Source of the DNA: Betaproteobacteria bacterium HGW-Betaproteobacteria-6
Lineage (GTDB): Bacteria > Pseudomonadota > Gammaproteobacteria > Burkholderiales > Rhodocyclaceae
Assembly: GCA_002842145.1 (NCBI GenBank)
Contig: PHCF01000033.1
Location: 1-35,493, forward strand
Direction: 5' to 3'
Length of the DNA: 35,493 nucleotides
Shown: in pieces, positions 7,591 to 16,070 of the stretch
Numbering within the stretch: position 1 is the first letter of the stretch
How the letters are laid out: each line of letters opens with the position of its first letter
Notes under the pieces: generated by a model
The model's input: the letters and a program-made list of their open reading frames with translations, nothing else
What the model was told of the DNA's origin: nothing
The model's database searches: none
Made by a program: the position numbers and the translations under genes

Positions 7591-10500
7591 ATGTTTGAAC
7601 GCATCATTCGCCTCGCCATCGAGCACCGCTGGCTGGTCATTTTGGCCGTGCTTGGCATGGCCGTACTGGGCATCTACAACTACCAGCGCCTGCCGATCGA
7701 CGCGGTGCCCGACATCACTAACGTCCAGGTTCAGATTAATACGGCGGCACCTGGTTATTCACCACTGGAGGTTGAGCAACGGGTGACCTATCCGGTCGAG
7801 ACCGTCATGGCCGGATTGCCCCATCTGGAACAAACCCGCTCCCTGTCGCGTTATGGCCTGTCCCAAGTCACGGTGATTTTCAAGGATGGAACGGACATCT
7901 ATTTCGCTCGCCAACTGGTCAATCAGCGTATTCAGGAAGCCAAGGAAAAGCTTCCGGCTGGAATTTCGCCGGCCACGGGGCCAATTTCGACAGGTTTGGG
8001 GGAAATTTACCTGTGGACCGTAGAAACCGAAGACGGAGCCAGAAAGCCAGACGGTAGCGCCTATACGCCGACCGATTTGCGCGAGATACAGGATTGGATC
8101 ATCAAACCGCAGTTGCGCAATGTGCCGGGAGTTACCGAAATCAACTCGATCGGCGGGTTTGCCAAGGAATACCAGGTTGCGCCCAGCCCTGAAAAACTCG
8201 CTTCCTATGGGCTGACGTTGCAAGACGTCGTAACCGCTCTCGACCGCAACAACAGCAACGTCGGGGCAGGCTATATCGAGAAGCGTGGCGAACAGTATCT
8301 GATCCGGGCGCCAGGCCAGGTACGGAGCATCGAGGACATCCGCAATGTCATTCTCGGCAATGTGCAAGGGGTGGCGATCCGCGTTCGCGATGTAGCTGAG
8401 GTCGGTATCGGCCGCGAACTGCGTACCGGTGCCGCAACCGACGACGGTCGTGAAATCGTCCTCGGTACGGTGTTCATGCTGATTGGCGAGAACAGTCGAA
8501 CCGTCTCTGCAGCCGTAGACAAGAAAATGGTGGAAATCAACCGCAGCCTGCCCGAAGGAGTTAAGGCGGTCACCGTCTATGACCGGACTGTTCTGGTGGA
8601 TAAGGCGATCAATACCGTCAAGAAGAATCTCCTTGAGGGCGCTGTTCTGGTCATCGTCATTCTGTTCCTGTTCCTTGGCAACATCCGGGCAGCGGTAATC
8701 ACAGCTATGGTGATCCCGCTTTCCATGTTGTTTACCTTTTCAGGAATGGTGACTTACCACGTCAGTGCCAACTTGATGAGCCTCGGAGCCCTCGACTTCG
8801 GGATCATCATCGACGGTGCGGTCGTGATCGTGGAAAACTGCGTGCGCCGACTGGCCCATGCCCAAGAGCATCACGGACGGCCGCTGACCCGGACCGAGCG
8901 CTTCCACGAGGTCTTTGCCGCATCCAGGGAAGCACGCCGACCGCTGCTTTTCGGCCAACTCATCATCATGATTGTCTACCTGCCAATCTTTGCGCTCACC
9001 GGCGTCGAAGGGAAAATGTTTCATCCTATGGCCTTCACCGTGGTCACGGCTCTGGTTGGCGCCATGATCCTCTCCGTCACCTTCATCCCGGCGGCAGTAG
9101 CGCTGTTTATCGGTGCGAAGGTGGGAGAAAAGGAAAACATCCTGATGCGGACCGCCAAGCGCTGGTATAAGCCAGCGCTGGCCAGTGTCATGACCAATAA
9201 GCCTGTGGTCCTGGTCTTTACAGCCGTTATTGTCATTCTCTCCGGCTTGCTCGTCACCCGCATGGGGAGTGAATTCGTTCCCAGTTTGAATGAAGGCGAT
9301 TTCGCCATTCAGGCACTGCGTATTCCGGGAACCAGCCTGTCCCAGTCCGTTGCCATGCAGCAACAACTGGAAAAGCGGCTTAAAGCGGATTTCCCGGAAA
9401 TCGAGCGTGTGTTTGCGCGGACAGGAACAGCTGAAATCGCTTCCGATCCCATGCCCCCCAATATCTCGGACGGCTACATCATGCTGAAGCCGGAAACGCA
9501 GTGGCCCGAGCCAAAGAAATCCAGGGATCAACTGCTGGCAGCCATACAGGAGACCGCTGGTAAGCTGCCGGGCAATACCTATGAATTCTCTCAGCCAATC
9601 CAGTTGCGCTTCAACGAGTTGATCTCCGGGGTCCGCAGCGATGTCGCGATCAAGATATTTGGCGACGACATGGATGTGATGAACGAAACGGCGGGCAAAA
9701 TTGCCGCCGTTCTGGGAAAGATACCCGGCGCATCCGAAGTCAAGGTGGAGCAGACGACCGGCTTGCCCATGCTGACCGTCAACATCGATCGCGACAAGAC
9801 CGCTCGCTATGGGCTCAACGTCGGCGATGTTCAGGATGCGATTTCGACGGCCATTGGTGGTCGAGAGGCTGGAACCATGTTCGAAGGCGATCGACGCTTC
9901 GATATTGTCGTTCGTCTACCCGATAACCTGCGTTCTGATATCGAATCGATGAAGCGTCTACCGATCGCCTTGCCAAAAAGCACTGCAGTCAGCAACGGCA
10001 TCGAGGGGCGTACGACCTATATCCCTTTAAGTGAGGTCGCCAGCCTGGAAGTCGCGCCGGGGCCCAATCAAGTCAGCCGGGAGAATGGCAAGCGGCGCGT
10101 GGTCGTCAGTGCCAACGTTCGGGGACGGGACATCGGCTCGTTCGTGGGCGAAGCACAGACACGCCTGGCAGAGGTCAAAATTCCGACCGGCTATTGGACA
10201 TCCTGGGGCGGAACCTTCGAGCAACTGGAATCGGCTTCTCAACGCCTGAAAATTGTCGTACCTGTTGCCTTGCTGCTGGTGTTCACGCTGCTGTTTGTCA
10301 TGTTCGGCAATGCAAAAGATGGATTGCTAGTGTTTACCGGCATTCCGTTCGCGTTAACGGGCGGTGTCGTTGCGCTTTGGTTGAGAGACATCCCGCTGTC
10401 GATTTCAGCCGGTATCGGTTTCATTGCCTTGTCCGGTGTGGCGGTACTCAACGGGCTGGTGATGATTGCGTTCATCCGTAGCTTACGAGAAGAAGGACGC

Positions 10501-10779
10501 ACTCTGGATGATGCCATTCACGAGGGAGCATTGACCCGCTTGCGTCCCGTGCTGATGACGGCCTTGGTCGCTTCCCTCGGCTTTGTTCCCATGGCAATAG
10601 CAACGGGCACCGGTGCCGAAGTTCAGCGTCCGCTCGCCACGGTAGTGATCGGCGGCATCCTGTCATCGACTGCACTGACGCTTCTCGTTCTGCCCCTTCT
10701 TTATCGTCTTGTCCATGGCAAAGATGCTGAGGAAGAGGATTTCACCGCCGAGTCGGCCCCCGAGCCGACACAAGCATAA
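7591..10779 (+). CDS. czcA: RND heavy-metal efflux pump, CzcA type
   Basis: A 1062-residue proton-driven inner-membrane pump, essentially the usual CzcA length. Helix 4 reads LDFGIIIDGAVVIVEN, with D402, D408 and E415, the same numbers as the proton-relay residues of Cupriavidus CzcA. This supports membership in the Co/Zn/Cd subgroup. The N-terminal helix is followed by PIDAVPDITNVQVQINT, a signature of the heavy-metal RND branch. Two large periplasmic loops lie between helices 1-2 and 7-8. The gene starts 17 bp after czcB with a strong ribosome-binding site (GGGGGAG). It is intact. Substrate choice follows from the family motif, not from experiment. Confidence 0.95.
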   Translation: MFERIIRLAIEHRWLVILAVLGMAVLGIYNYQRLPIDAVPDITNVQVQINTAAPGYSPLEVEQRVTYPVETVMAGLPHLEQTRSLSRYGLSQVTVIFKDGTDIYFARQLVNQRIQEAKEKLPAGISPATGPISTGLGEIYLWTVETEDGARKPDGSAYTPTDLREIQDWIIKPQLRNVPGVTEINSIGGFAKEYQVAPSPEKLASYGLTLQDVVTALDRNNSNVGAGYIEKRGEQYLIRAPGQVRSIEDIRNVILGNVQGVAIRVRDVAEVGIGRELRTGAATDDGREIVLGTVFMLIGENSRTVSAAVDKKMVEINRSLPEGVKAVTVYDRTVLVDKAINTVKKNLLEGAVLVIVILFLFLGNIRAAVITAMVIPLSMLFTFSGMVTYHVSANLMSLGALDFGIIIDGAVVIVENCVRRLAHAQEHHGRPLTRTERFHEVFAASREARRPLLFGQLIIMIVYLPIFALTGVEGKMFHPMAFTVVTALVGAMILSVTFIPAAVALFIGAKVGEKENILMRTAKRWYKPALASVMTNKPVVLVFTAVIVILSGLLVTRMGSEFVPSLNEGDFAIQALRIPGTSLSQSVAMQQQLEKRLKADFPEIERVFARTGTAEIASDPMPPNISDGYIMLKPETQWPEPKKSRDQLLAAIQETAGKLPGNTYEFSQPIQLRFNELISGVRSDVAIKIFGDDMDVMNETAGKIAAVLGKIPGASEVKVEQTTGLPMLTVNIDRDKTARYGLNVGDVQDAISTAIGGREAGTMFEGDRRFDIVVRLPDNLRSDIESMKRLPIALPKSTAVSNGIEGRTTYIPLSEVASLEVAPGPNQVSRENGKRRVVVSANVRGRDIGSFVGEAQTRLAEVKIPTGYWTSWGGTFEQLESASQRLKIVVPVALLLVFTLLFVMFGNAKDGLLVFTGIPFALTGGVVALWLRDIPLSISAGIGFIALSGVAVLNGLVMIAFIRSLREEGRTLDDAIHEGALTRLRPVLMTALVASLGFVPMAIATGTGAEVQRPLATVVIGGILSSTALTLLVLPLLYRLVHGKDAEEEDFTAESAPEPTQA

Positions 10780-10868
10780 GGTTTGCAGGCGTGGCCGGAG
10801 GCTTGGCGCTGAAACAGCGAATCAGGCAACCGGTCACATATCTACCGACTCAGTTCGCGGAGGATGTC

Positions 10869-11195
10869 ATGGGATTTTTTGAAAAGCTCTTGCAGGGGAT
10901 GGCCGGCGGCCATCAAGGTGGTCATCAAGGAGGTCATCATCGCGGCCAGGGGAATTATCCGGGCGGTGATCATGGCTGGGGACAAAATTACCCGTCGAAT
11001 ACCGGGCAGCCCAGTGGCGGGGTAGCCGCCGGTGGCCCTTCTTGCCCGAAGTGCGGCATCGTGCCCAATCCGGGCGCGCGCTTTTGCGCGCAATGCGGCA
11101 CAACGCTGCTGCCCGGTGCTTGCGCCGCCTGCAATGCAAGCCTGGCGCCGGGGGTGAAGTTTTGCCCGAACTGCGGCAAGGCGCAGCAACCTTGA
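10869..11195 (+). CDS. Gly/His-rich double zinc-ribbon protein
   Basis: A 108-residue protein with no signal peptide, so probably cytoplasmic. The N-terminal helix (MGFFEKLLQGM) is followed by a tandem Gly-Gly-His-Gln repeat (13-24) and a Gly/Asn/Pro-rich linker. Two zinc ribbons come next: C59/C62 with C73/C76, and C85/C88 with C99/C102. The start at 10869 has a well-placed GGAGG; an in-frame upstream ATG-like start at 10791 lacks one. It lies 89 bp after czcA on the same strand and is probably co-transcribed. Double zinc ribbons commonly act as structural or protein-binding modules. A role as metal sensor, buffer or chaperone here is inference from context. Confidence 0.8.
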   Translation: MGFFEKLLQGMAGGHQGGHQGGHHRGQGNYPGGDHGWGQNYPSNTGQPSGGVAAGGPSCPKCGIVPNPGARFCAQCGTTLLPGACAACNASLAPGVKFCPNCGKAQQP

Positions 11196-11213
11196 TGGCG
11201 GGAGCGTCACCCC

Positions 11214-11429
11214 ATGCTCGACCATCTCCTCCACAGTCACCTTGAGTTTCGGCCGATCGTCGTCGGCCTGGGCTTGATGATTACCGTCCTGGCCTTCTAT
11301 GTTTTTGTCTGCTGGCGCGAGGGAAGGCGCACGTCGAAGCCGAAATTTTCCGCCGAACTCCGGCGTCGGCTGCAGGCAGTGAAGCAGGGATCGAAGAAAC
11401 GCCACTCCGGAAAGGAACCGCCACCATGA
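11214..11429 (+). CDS. Small single-helix membrane protein
   Basis: A 71-residue protein with one membrane helix (about 13-34, FRPIVVGLGLMITVLAFYVFVCW) and a very basic C-terminal tail on the cytoplasmic side. Its stop overlaps the start of the next gene (ATGA), and a GGGAG precedes its own start, so translation is well supported by context. I do not recognise the family. It sits between a zinc-ribbon protein and a decayed exporter gene in the czc operon, so a helper role in metal export is possible but unsupported. Confidence 0.6.
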   Translation: MLDHLLHSHLEFRPIVVGLGLMITVLAFYVFVCWREGRRTSKPKFSAELRRRLQAVKQGSKKRHSGKEPPP

Positions 11430-12058
11430 GTGCAAGCCACACTCACGCGCTGCCGAGTACCGGGAACGAGCGGGCCTTGCGCCTTGCCCTGGTGCTGACT
11501 TTCGGCTTCCTGATGACCGAAGTCGTTGGCGGCATTCTGACTGGCAGACTCGCCCTCATCTCGGACGCTGCGCACATATTTGCGCTCGCCATCGCCCTGG
11601 CTGCCATCCGCATCGCCCGGCGGCCGGCCGATGTCCGGCGGACCTATGGCTACCACCGGTTCGAAATCCTGGCGGCGTTCAATGCCTTGCTGCTCTTTGC
11701 CGTCGCCCTCTACATCCTGGGCGAGGCATATCAGCGCTTCCTGCATCCGCCCGAGGTTCACCCGACGGGAATGCTGGTCATCGCCGGCATCGGCTTGGTC
11801 GTCAATCTGGTCAGCCTTCGATTGCTGAGTGGCGGCCAGGTCAGCCTGACCGCCCATGTAGTCCACGACCGCTCTTTCTCGCCGGAGGGCAATTTGATTC
11901 CCACCTGGCCCAGCGCTTCAAGGTCGTTCACACGACGCTGCAATGCGAAACCACCCCCTGCAACCGCCAGGCGGGGGGCTGCACCTATGTCGCCGGCACG
12001 CCCGGGTACATGGAAGAGCCGCATCGCCATTCATCAAGTTATCAACCCAAAGGGAGCA
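11426..12058 (+). pseudogene. Decayed CDF-family exporter gene (czcD-like)
   Basis: The first 145 codons read as a cation diffusion facilitator (TEVVGGILTGRLALISDAAH, YGYHRFEILAAFNALLLF, LHPPEVHPTGMLVIAGIGL). Three lesions are visible. After DAAH (residue 50) the normal MxTD stretch is missing, so the HxxxD zinc site of helix 2 is lost. After LRLLSGG the sequence jumps straight to QVSLTAHVVHD, normally found in the C-terminal cytoplasmic domain, so helices 5-6 and their linker (roughly 100 residues) are absent. Near 11880-11893 the frame shifts: the true C-terminus (LAQRFKVVHTTLQCETTPC) continues in another frame. That second frame has no stop before the next gene. It cannot make a working exporter. 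An intact CDF gene is present at 17867-18805. Confidence 0.85.
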
Positions 12059-12063
12059 ACCCC

Positions 12064-12489
12064 ATGAAGCTATTGCATGTCATCACCGTTCTCGCTGCGT
12101 TTTGCGCCATCCACCAGGCCTCGGCCGCGGACGATCACAAGGGCCACGCCCATGACGAAAAACCGGGGCAGGCACATGCCCACGACGTCAAACCGCAGCA
12201 TGGCGGCATCGTCTCGGTCGTCAAGGACATCAACTATGAGCTGGTGGCGAAGGCCGATGCCCTCACGCTTTACGTCACCGACCATGATCAGCCGGTAGAT
12301 ACCAAGAACGCGTCAGCGACGATGACGCTGCTGTCCGCATCTGAGAAAACAGAAGCCAAATTGCTGCCGGCCGGGGGCAACAAGTTGCAGGCGCAAGGGG
12401 CCTTCAAGATCCAGCCCGGCATGAAGGCGGCGGCTTTGGTGAAACTTGGCGACAAAGCGAGTCAGGTTGTTCGGTTCACCCTAAGGTAG
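12064..12489 (+). CDS. Small His-rich periplasmic protein with an HGG domain
   Basis: A 141-residue precursor with a signal peptide (about 1-21, ending HQASA). The mature N-terminus is His-rich (DDHKGHAHDEKPGQAHAHD), followed by a small beta-type domain starting KPQHGG (46-48) and NYELVAKADALTLYVTDHDQPV. It lacks cysteine. It is a paralogue of the protein at 27948-28328 (shared HGG, YELVAK, DxLTxxVxDHxxP and an LxPAGxNxxxAxGxFK block). It also resembles the SHGG domain near the N-terminus of the CzcB adaptor. The start is fixed by AAAGGGAG. A role as periplasmic metal binder or metal donor to the RND pump is inferred. It is the last gene of the czc transcription block. Confidence 0.78.
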   Translation: MKLLHVITVLAAFCAIHQASAADDHKGHAHDEKPGQAHAHDVKPQHGGIVSVVKDINYELVAKADALTLYVTDHDQPVDTKNASATMTLLSASEKTEAKLLPAGGNKLQAQGAFKIQPGMKAAALVKLGDKASQVVRFTLR

Positions 12490-12584
12490 TTGCTTATCTC
12501 AAGAGTCCAAGCGGGACCGGTCAGTTATAGCAAACCACTTGCCTGTCCGTCCCCGCCAATTGCCCAGTTGATCGAAGGAGCGCC

Positions 12585-13175
12585 ATGCAGCCGATTAATC
12601 GCCCCGATAATGCCTCTTCCGATATTTCTATACGGCATGCTGAAAATCGTCCAGACGTCCAAGGGACTTCGCCGCTTACCGATTCTTTCGCAAACGCTTT
12701 AGGGCAAGCGATACAACGCCAAGGAGACGATGCGTCAAAAGGCAACCCTCGTCACTTCCCGGTTTCCGATGCAGGGCCTTCGTCGAAGAATTTCATGGAA
12801 ATGGCGCTCGGTATTCGGGCTTATCGCCAGCAATTAATCGCTTCAAATATCGCGAACGCTGATACTCCCGGTTACAAGGCTATCGATATCGACCTCAATG
12901 AGGCCATGAAGAAAGCCCAATATACAACGGGATCCTTTCCGGGTTTGGCTACAACATCCCCATCGCATATTGCCTCAGATCCAGCGGGGGGATCTTATAA
13001 AGGAGTTGCGATCAAATATCAGGAGCCAAACCAGATCAGTGCCGACGGCAACACCGTCGAGATGGATGTGGAGCGATCTAAGTTTTCTGATAACGCAATC
13101 ATGTACCAATTTACTCTGGATCGCGTGGGCGGAGAATTTAAACATATGCTGGAACTGCTAAGAGATCTCAAATGA
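12585..13175 (+). CDS. flgB: Orphan flagellar basal-body rod protein, FlgB type, with an N-terminal extension
   Basis: A 196-residue protein whose central and C-terminal parts match FlgB, a proximal rod subunit of the flagellum. Residues 72-100 carry the family signature (ALGIRAYRQQLIASNIANADTPGY in spirit, with the N-A-D-T-P-G-Y core). The C-terminal part has GNTVEMDVERSKFSDNAIMY. About 65 extra residues (polar, no signal peptide) precede the signature, whereas typical FlgB proteins start only 10-20 residues before it. GAAGGAG precedes the ATG. No other flagellar gene is in the window. Its base composition is visibly more AT-rich than its neighbours. The next frame starts with an ATGA overlap, as flgC would, but is soon cut by a transposon end. 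It is either a relic of a flagellar operon or a repurposed protein. Confidence 0.75.
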   Translation: MQPINRPDNASSDISIRHAENRPDVQGTSPLTDSFANALGQAIQRQGDDASKGNPRHFPVSDAGPSSKNFMEMALGIRAYRQQLIASNIANADTPGYKAIDIDLNEAMKKAQYTTGSFPGLATTSPSHIASDPAGGSYKGVAIKYQEPNQISADGNTVEMDVERSKFSDNAIMYQFTLDRVGGEFKHMLELLRDLK

Positions 13176-13250
13176 GCCGGTTCAATGTCGTTAAGATGGG
13201 ATCGCTGAGCATCGGTCGATATACGCTGCAGAAAGAGCACTCGCCCAATA
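13172..13250 (+). pseudogene. Start of a gene coupled to flgB, cut off by a transposon inverted repeat
   Basis: An ATG overlaps the flgB stop codon (ATGA) and the frame begins MSRFNVVKMGSLSIGRY. This is the position of flgC, and FlgC proteins often begin MSxFNV, but likeness beyond those first residues is not visible. From 13251 the frame runs into a Tn3-type inverted repeat and unrelated DNA, ending at 13384 after 70 codons. I read it as a truncated gene start; identity as flgC is a weak inference. Confidence 0.35.
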
Positions 13251-13288
13251 GGGGGCATCTCGGAAAATGGAAAATCAAGCACGCTAAG
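13251..13288 (+). repeat. Tn3-family 38-bp inverted repeat (outer left end)
   Basis: A 38-bp sequence starting GGGGGCATCTCGG and ending CAAGCACGCTAAG. By hand alignment it matches the mercury-transposon left repeat at 18808-18845 at 33 of 38 positions, in the same orientation. It therefore looks like a left end of the Tn21/Tn501 subgroup. Flanking bases on the left are CAATA; these do not match the bases outside the only right end (GTGTT after 26726), so no target duplication supports a recent joint transposition. Confidence 0.85.
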
Positions 13289-13433
13289 CCGATTGCAGCG
13301 GCCGTTACCCAGTTCAAGGTGCCATCCGCGATGGCTTCAAAAATATTATCGCCAGTGACAGGCGCAGTGATGGTCCGCCGATGAAATGCTTTGACCAGTC
13401 GGCCCTGCAGCATAACAACGAAAGAGAGTGCCA

Positions 13434-15947
13434 ATGAACGAACCAACGACCCGGCTGCGGCTCGACCTGCCGCTGCTCCTGCCCGACGCCGACGACCGCT
13501 GCGTCGGCCGACTGATCGCCGCGCTGTCGGGAAGGCCCGGTATCTCCGAGGCGCATGTCGCGCGCGACGCCGACGCGCCGCAGTTGTGCATCCACTACGA
13601 CCCGGCACAGATCAACATCGGCCGCGTCCGAGAACTGGTTCATGCCGCGGGCGCGGAGATCAGCGAGCGCTTCGGGCATTTGGTCGTGCGCGCCGACGCA
13701 GCGCTTCATGCGCGCGCCGCGCGCAGCGTCGCCGACGGGCTGCGCAGTATACCTGGCGTGCTCGAAGCTGATGTCGCTGCTTCGGGCGCGGTGCGGATCG
13801 AATACGACCGCCAGAAGGTGTCGGCGCAGGTCTTGCTGGAACACGCCGCCACGCTGGGCCTCAAGGCGCCCGATGCGGCACCGGCAGACGCGGCGAAAGC
13901 GGACGACCACGCCGGTCACGACCACGCCAAGGCAGCCGGTGACCACGCCGGCCACTCGCACGCCGGCGGCCCATTCGGTGAGATGACCGAACTCGTCTTC
14001 GCCGGCACTGCCGGCGCGCTGCTGGGTGTTGGCTGGCTGCTCGAACGCGTGGTCGTCAGTCCGGCGTGGCTGCCTACGGCGCTGTACGTCGCGGCCTATT
14101 TATTCGGCGGCTACTACACGGTTCGCGAAGCGTTCGACAACCTTCGCGCAAGGCGCTTCGAGATCGACACGCTGATGCTGGTGGCCGCCATCGGCGCTGC
14201 AGCGCTTGGCAAGTGGGCCGAAGGCGCCTTGCTGTTGTTCTTGTTCAGTCTGGGACATTCGCTGGAGCACTACGCGATGGGCCGCGCCCGCAAGGCGATC
14301 GAAGCCCTGGCCAAGTTGGCACCAGAGACAGCCACCGTGCGCCGCGCCGCCGGAACCGAGGAAGTCGCCGTCGCCGCATTGCAGGTGGCCGACGTCGTGA
14401 TCGTGCGCCCCAACGAACGACTGCCTGCCGATGGCGTGGTGGTGGTCGGGACGACCAGCGTCAACCAGGCGCCGGTGACGGGCGAGAGCGTTCCGGTCGA
14501 CAAGCGGCCAGTGGCCGACGCGCCGGCGGCACTGGCCGCGTTCGACCGCGTTAGCGCCGAGCATCGCGTCTTTGCCGGCACGATCAACGGCTCGGGCGCG
14601 ATCGAGGTGATGGTCGCCCGCCGCGCCGAGCAATCGACGATGGCGCGGGTGGTAAAGATGGTCACCGAGGCCGAGGCGCAGCGCTCGCCAACGCAGCAGT
14701 TCACCGAACGCTTCGAGCGCCTTTTTGTGCCGGCAGTGCTGGTGCTCGTAGTGGTGCTGCTGTTCGCCGGAGTGGTGATCGACGAGCCGTTCTCAGCCAG
14801 CTTCTACCGTGCGATGGCGGTGCTCGTGGCGGCCAGCCCGTGCGCGCTGGCAATCTCGGTGCCGAGCGCCGTCCTCAGCGGCGTGGCTCGCGCTGGCCGC
14901 GGTGGAGTGCTGGTCAAGGGCGGCGGGCCGCTCGAGAACCTGGGCACGCTGACTTCGATCGCCTTCGACAAGACCGGCACATTGACCGAAGGCAAACCGC
15001 GGCTGACGGATGTGGTGGCGATGCCCGGGGTTAGCGAAGACGAGTTGCTGGCCCTGGCCCAGGCGGTCGAACAAGGCAGCGACCATCCGCTGGCTTCGGC
15101 CGTCGTCACCGGTGCCGCCGAGCGGCTGGGCGGACGGGTCGCACTGCCTGCTGTATCCGACGTCAAAAGCATTACCGGCCGCGGCGTGCAGGCGCAGGTC
15201 GCTGGCGAGACGGCGGTGATCGGCAAGCCGGTGCTATTCTCCGAACTGCCCGATTCGACGCTGCCGCCCGAGGTGGCAGCGGCCAATGACAAGCTGGTTG
15301 CCGCGGGCCGTACGACGATGGTGGTGCGTCATGGACAGCGGTTCCTGGGCGTCATCGCCGTGATGGATACGCCACGGCCCGAGGCCGCGCGGGTGATGGC
15401 CGAACTGCGCGAGCTCGGCATCGAGCGACTGATCATGATTTCTGGCGACAACCAGCAAGTGGCCGAGGCGGTGGCCAAGAGTGTGGGCCTGACCGAGGCG
15501 CGCGGCGATCTGATGCCCGAGCACAAAGTCGATGCGATCAAGGCGCTGCGTGACCAGCACGGCAAGGTCGCGATGGTCGGCGACGGCGTCAACGACGCGC
15601 CGGCAATGGCCAACTCGACAGTGGGCATCGCGATGGGTGCGGCGGGCTCCGATGTCGCGCTGGAAACCGCCGACGTCGCGCTGATGGCCGACGACCTGGC
15701 GCAATTGCCTTTCGCTGTCGGCCTGTCGCGCAGCACCAGCCGCATCATCAAGCAGAACCTCTATGTGAGCCTGGGCGTCGTCGCGGTGCTGATCCCGGCC
15801 ACGATCTTCGGCCTGAACATCGGCACCGCGGTGCTGTTTCACGAAGGCTCGACGCTGATCGTCGTGGTCAACGCGTTGCGACTGCTGGCCTACAAGACGG
15901 CTGAGCGGGCGGCCGCTGGTGCGGTGCCGAGTGCGGCTGCGGCTTGA
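13434..15947 (+). CDS. P1B-4 metal-exporting ATPase (CzcP-like) with a His-rich linker
   Basis: A complete 837-residue inner-membrane ATPase. The N-terminal 150 residues look like two degenerate HMA-type folds without any CxxC, followed by a His-rich linker (about 155-180: DDHAGHDHAK, DHAGHSHAGG). The core shows the TGES loop (VTGESVPVDK), the membrane motif SPC (S468-P469-C470), the phosphorylation motif DKTGT (D512), GDGVNDAP, and HEGST (H803-T807) in the last helices. SPC plus HEGST defines the P1B-4 subgroup (CzcP, CtpD, CoaT; Co, Zn, Cd or Fe export). The ATG at 13434 has AAGAGAG at good spacing; a GTG at 13428 lies inside that site. It lies between two Tn3-type left ends. The exact metal is uncertain. 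Confidence 0.92.
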   Translation: MNEPTTRLRLDLPLLLPDADDRCVGRLIAALSGRPGISEAHVARDADAPQLCIHYDPAQINIGRVRELVHAAGAEISERFGHLVVRADAALHARAARSVADGLRSIPGVLEADVAASGAVRIEYDRQKVSAQVLLEHAATLGLKAPDAAPADAAKADDHAGHDHAKAAGDHAGHSHAGGPFGEMTELVFAGTAGALLGVGWLLERVVVSPAWLPTALYVAAYLFGGYYTVREAFDNLRARRFEIDTLMLVAAIGAAALGKWAEGALLLFLFSLGHSLEHYAMGRARKAIEALAKLAPETATVRRAAGTEEVAVAALQVADVVIVRPNERLPADGVVVVGTTSVNQAPVTGESVPVDKRPVADAPAALAAFDRVSAEHRVFAGTINGSGAIEVMVARRAEQSTMARVVKMVTEAEAQRSPTQQFTERFERLFVPAVLVLVVVLLFAGVVIDEPFSASFYRAMAVLVAASPCALAISVPSAVLSGVARAGRGGVLVKGGGPLENLGTLTSIAFDKTGTLTEGKPRLTDVVAMPGVSEDELLALAQAVEQGSDHPLASAVVTGAAERLGGRVALPAVSDVKSITGRGVQAQVAGETAVIGKPVLFSELPDSTLPPEVAAANDKLVAAGRTTMVVRHGQRFLGVIAVMDTPRPEAARVMAELRELGIERLIMISGDNQQVAEAVAKSVGLTEARGDLMPEHKVDAIKALRDQHGKVAMVGDGVNDAPAMANSTVGIAMGAAGSDVALETADVALMADDLAQLPFAVGLSRSTSRIIKQNLYVSLGVVAVLIPATIFGLNIGTAVLFHEGSTLIVVVNALRLLAYKTAERAAAGAVPSAAAA

Positions 15948-16038
15948 CAGCAGACCGCACACCGAATCCCTGAGTCAACTTGTCCGAGCCGATGCAGACT
16001 TTCAAGAAACATAAATTAACGTGTTCATTATCTAGAAA

Positions 16039-16055
16039 GCCTTGCCGATCAAGGC
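16039..16055. repeat. Short inverted repeat between the P1B-4 ATPase and the DUF4337-type gene
   Basis: GCCTTG and CAAGGC with a five-base loop (CCGAT) form a small stem. No U-tract follows, so it is unlikely to be a strong terminator. It may mark the end of the ATPase transcript. Confidence 0.25.
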
Positions 16056-16070
16056 CTTGCACTGGGCGTG

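Noticed and set aside
13172..13384. A complete 70-residue gene after flgB
   Set aside because: From 13251 the frame reads through a transposon inverted repeat, so the full ORF cannot be an original gene; only its start is kept as a truncated gene.
13289..13433. Gene in the gap between the outer repeat and the P1B-4 ATPase
   Set aside because: No frame with a ribosome-binding site or recognisable protein pattern was found; treated as leader sequence.
13168..13608. Leftward frame covering the outer inverted repeat and the start of the P1B-4 ATPase
   Set aside because: Arg/Ala-rich shadow of the ATPase start. No signal, motif or ribosome-binding site.
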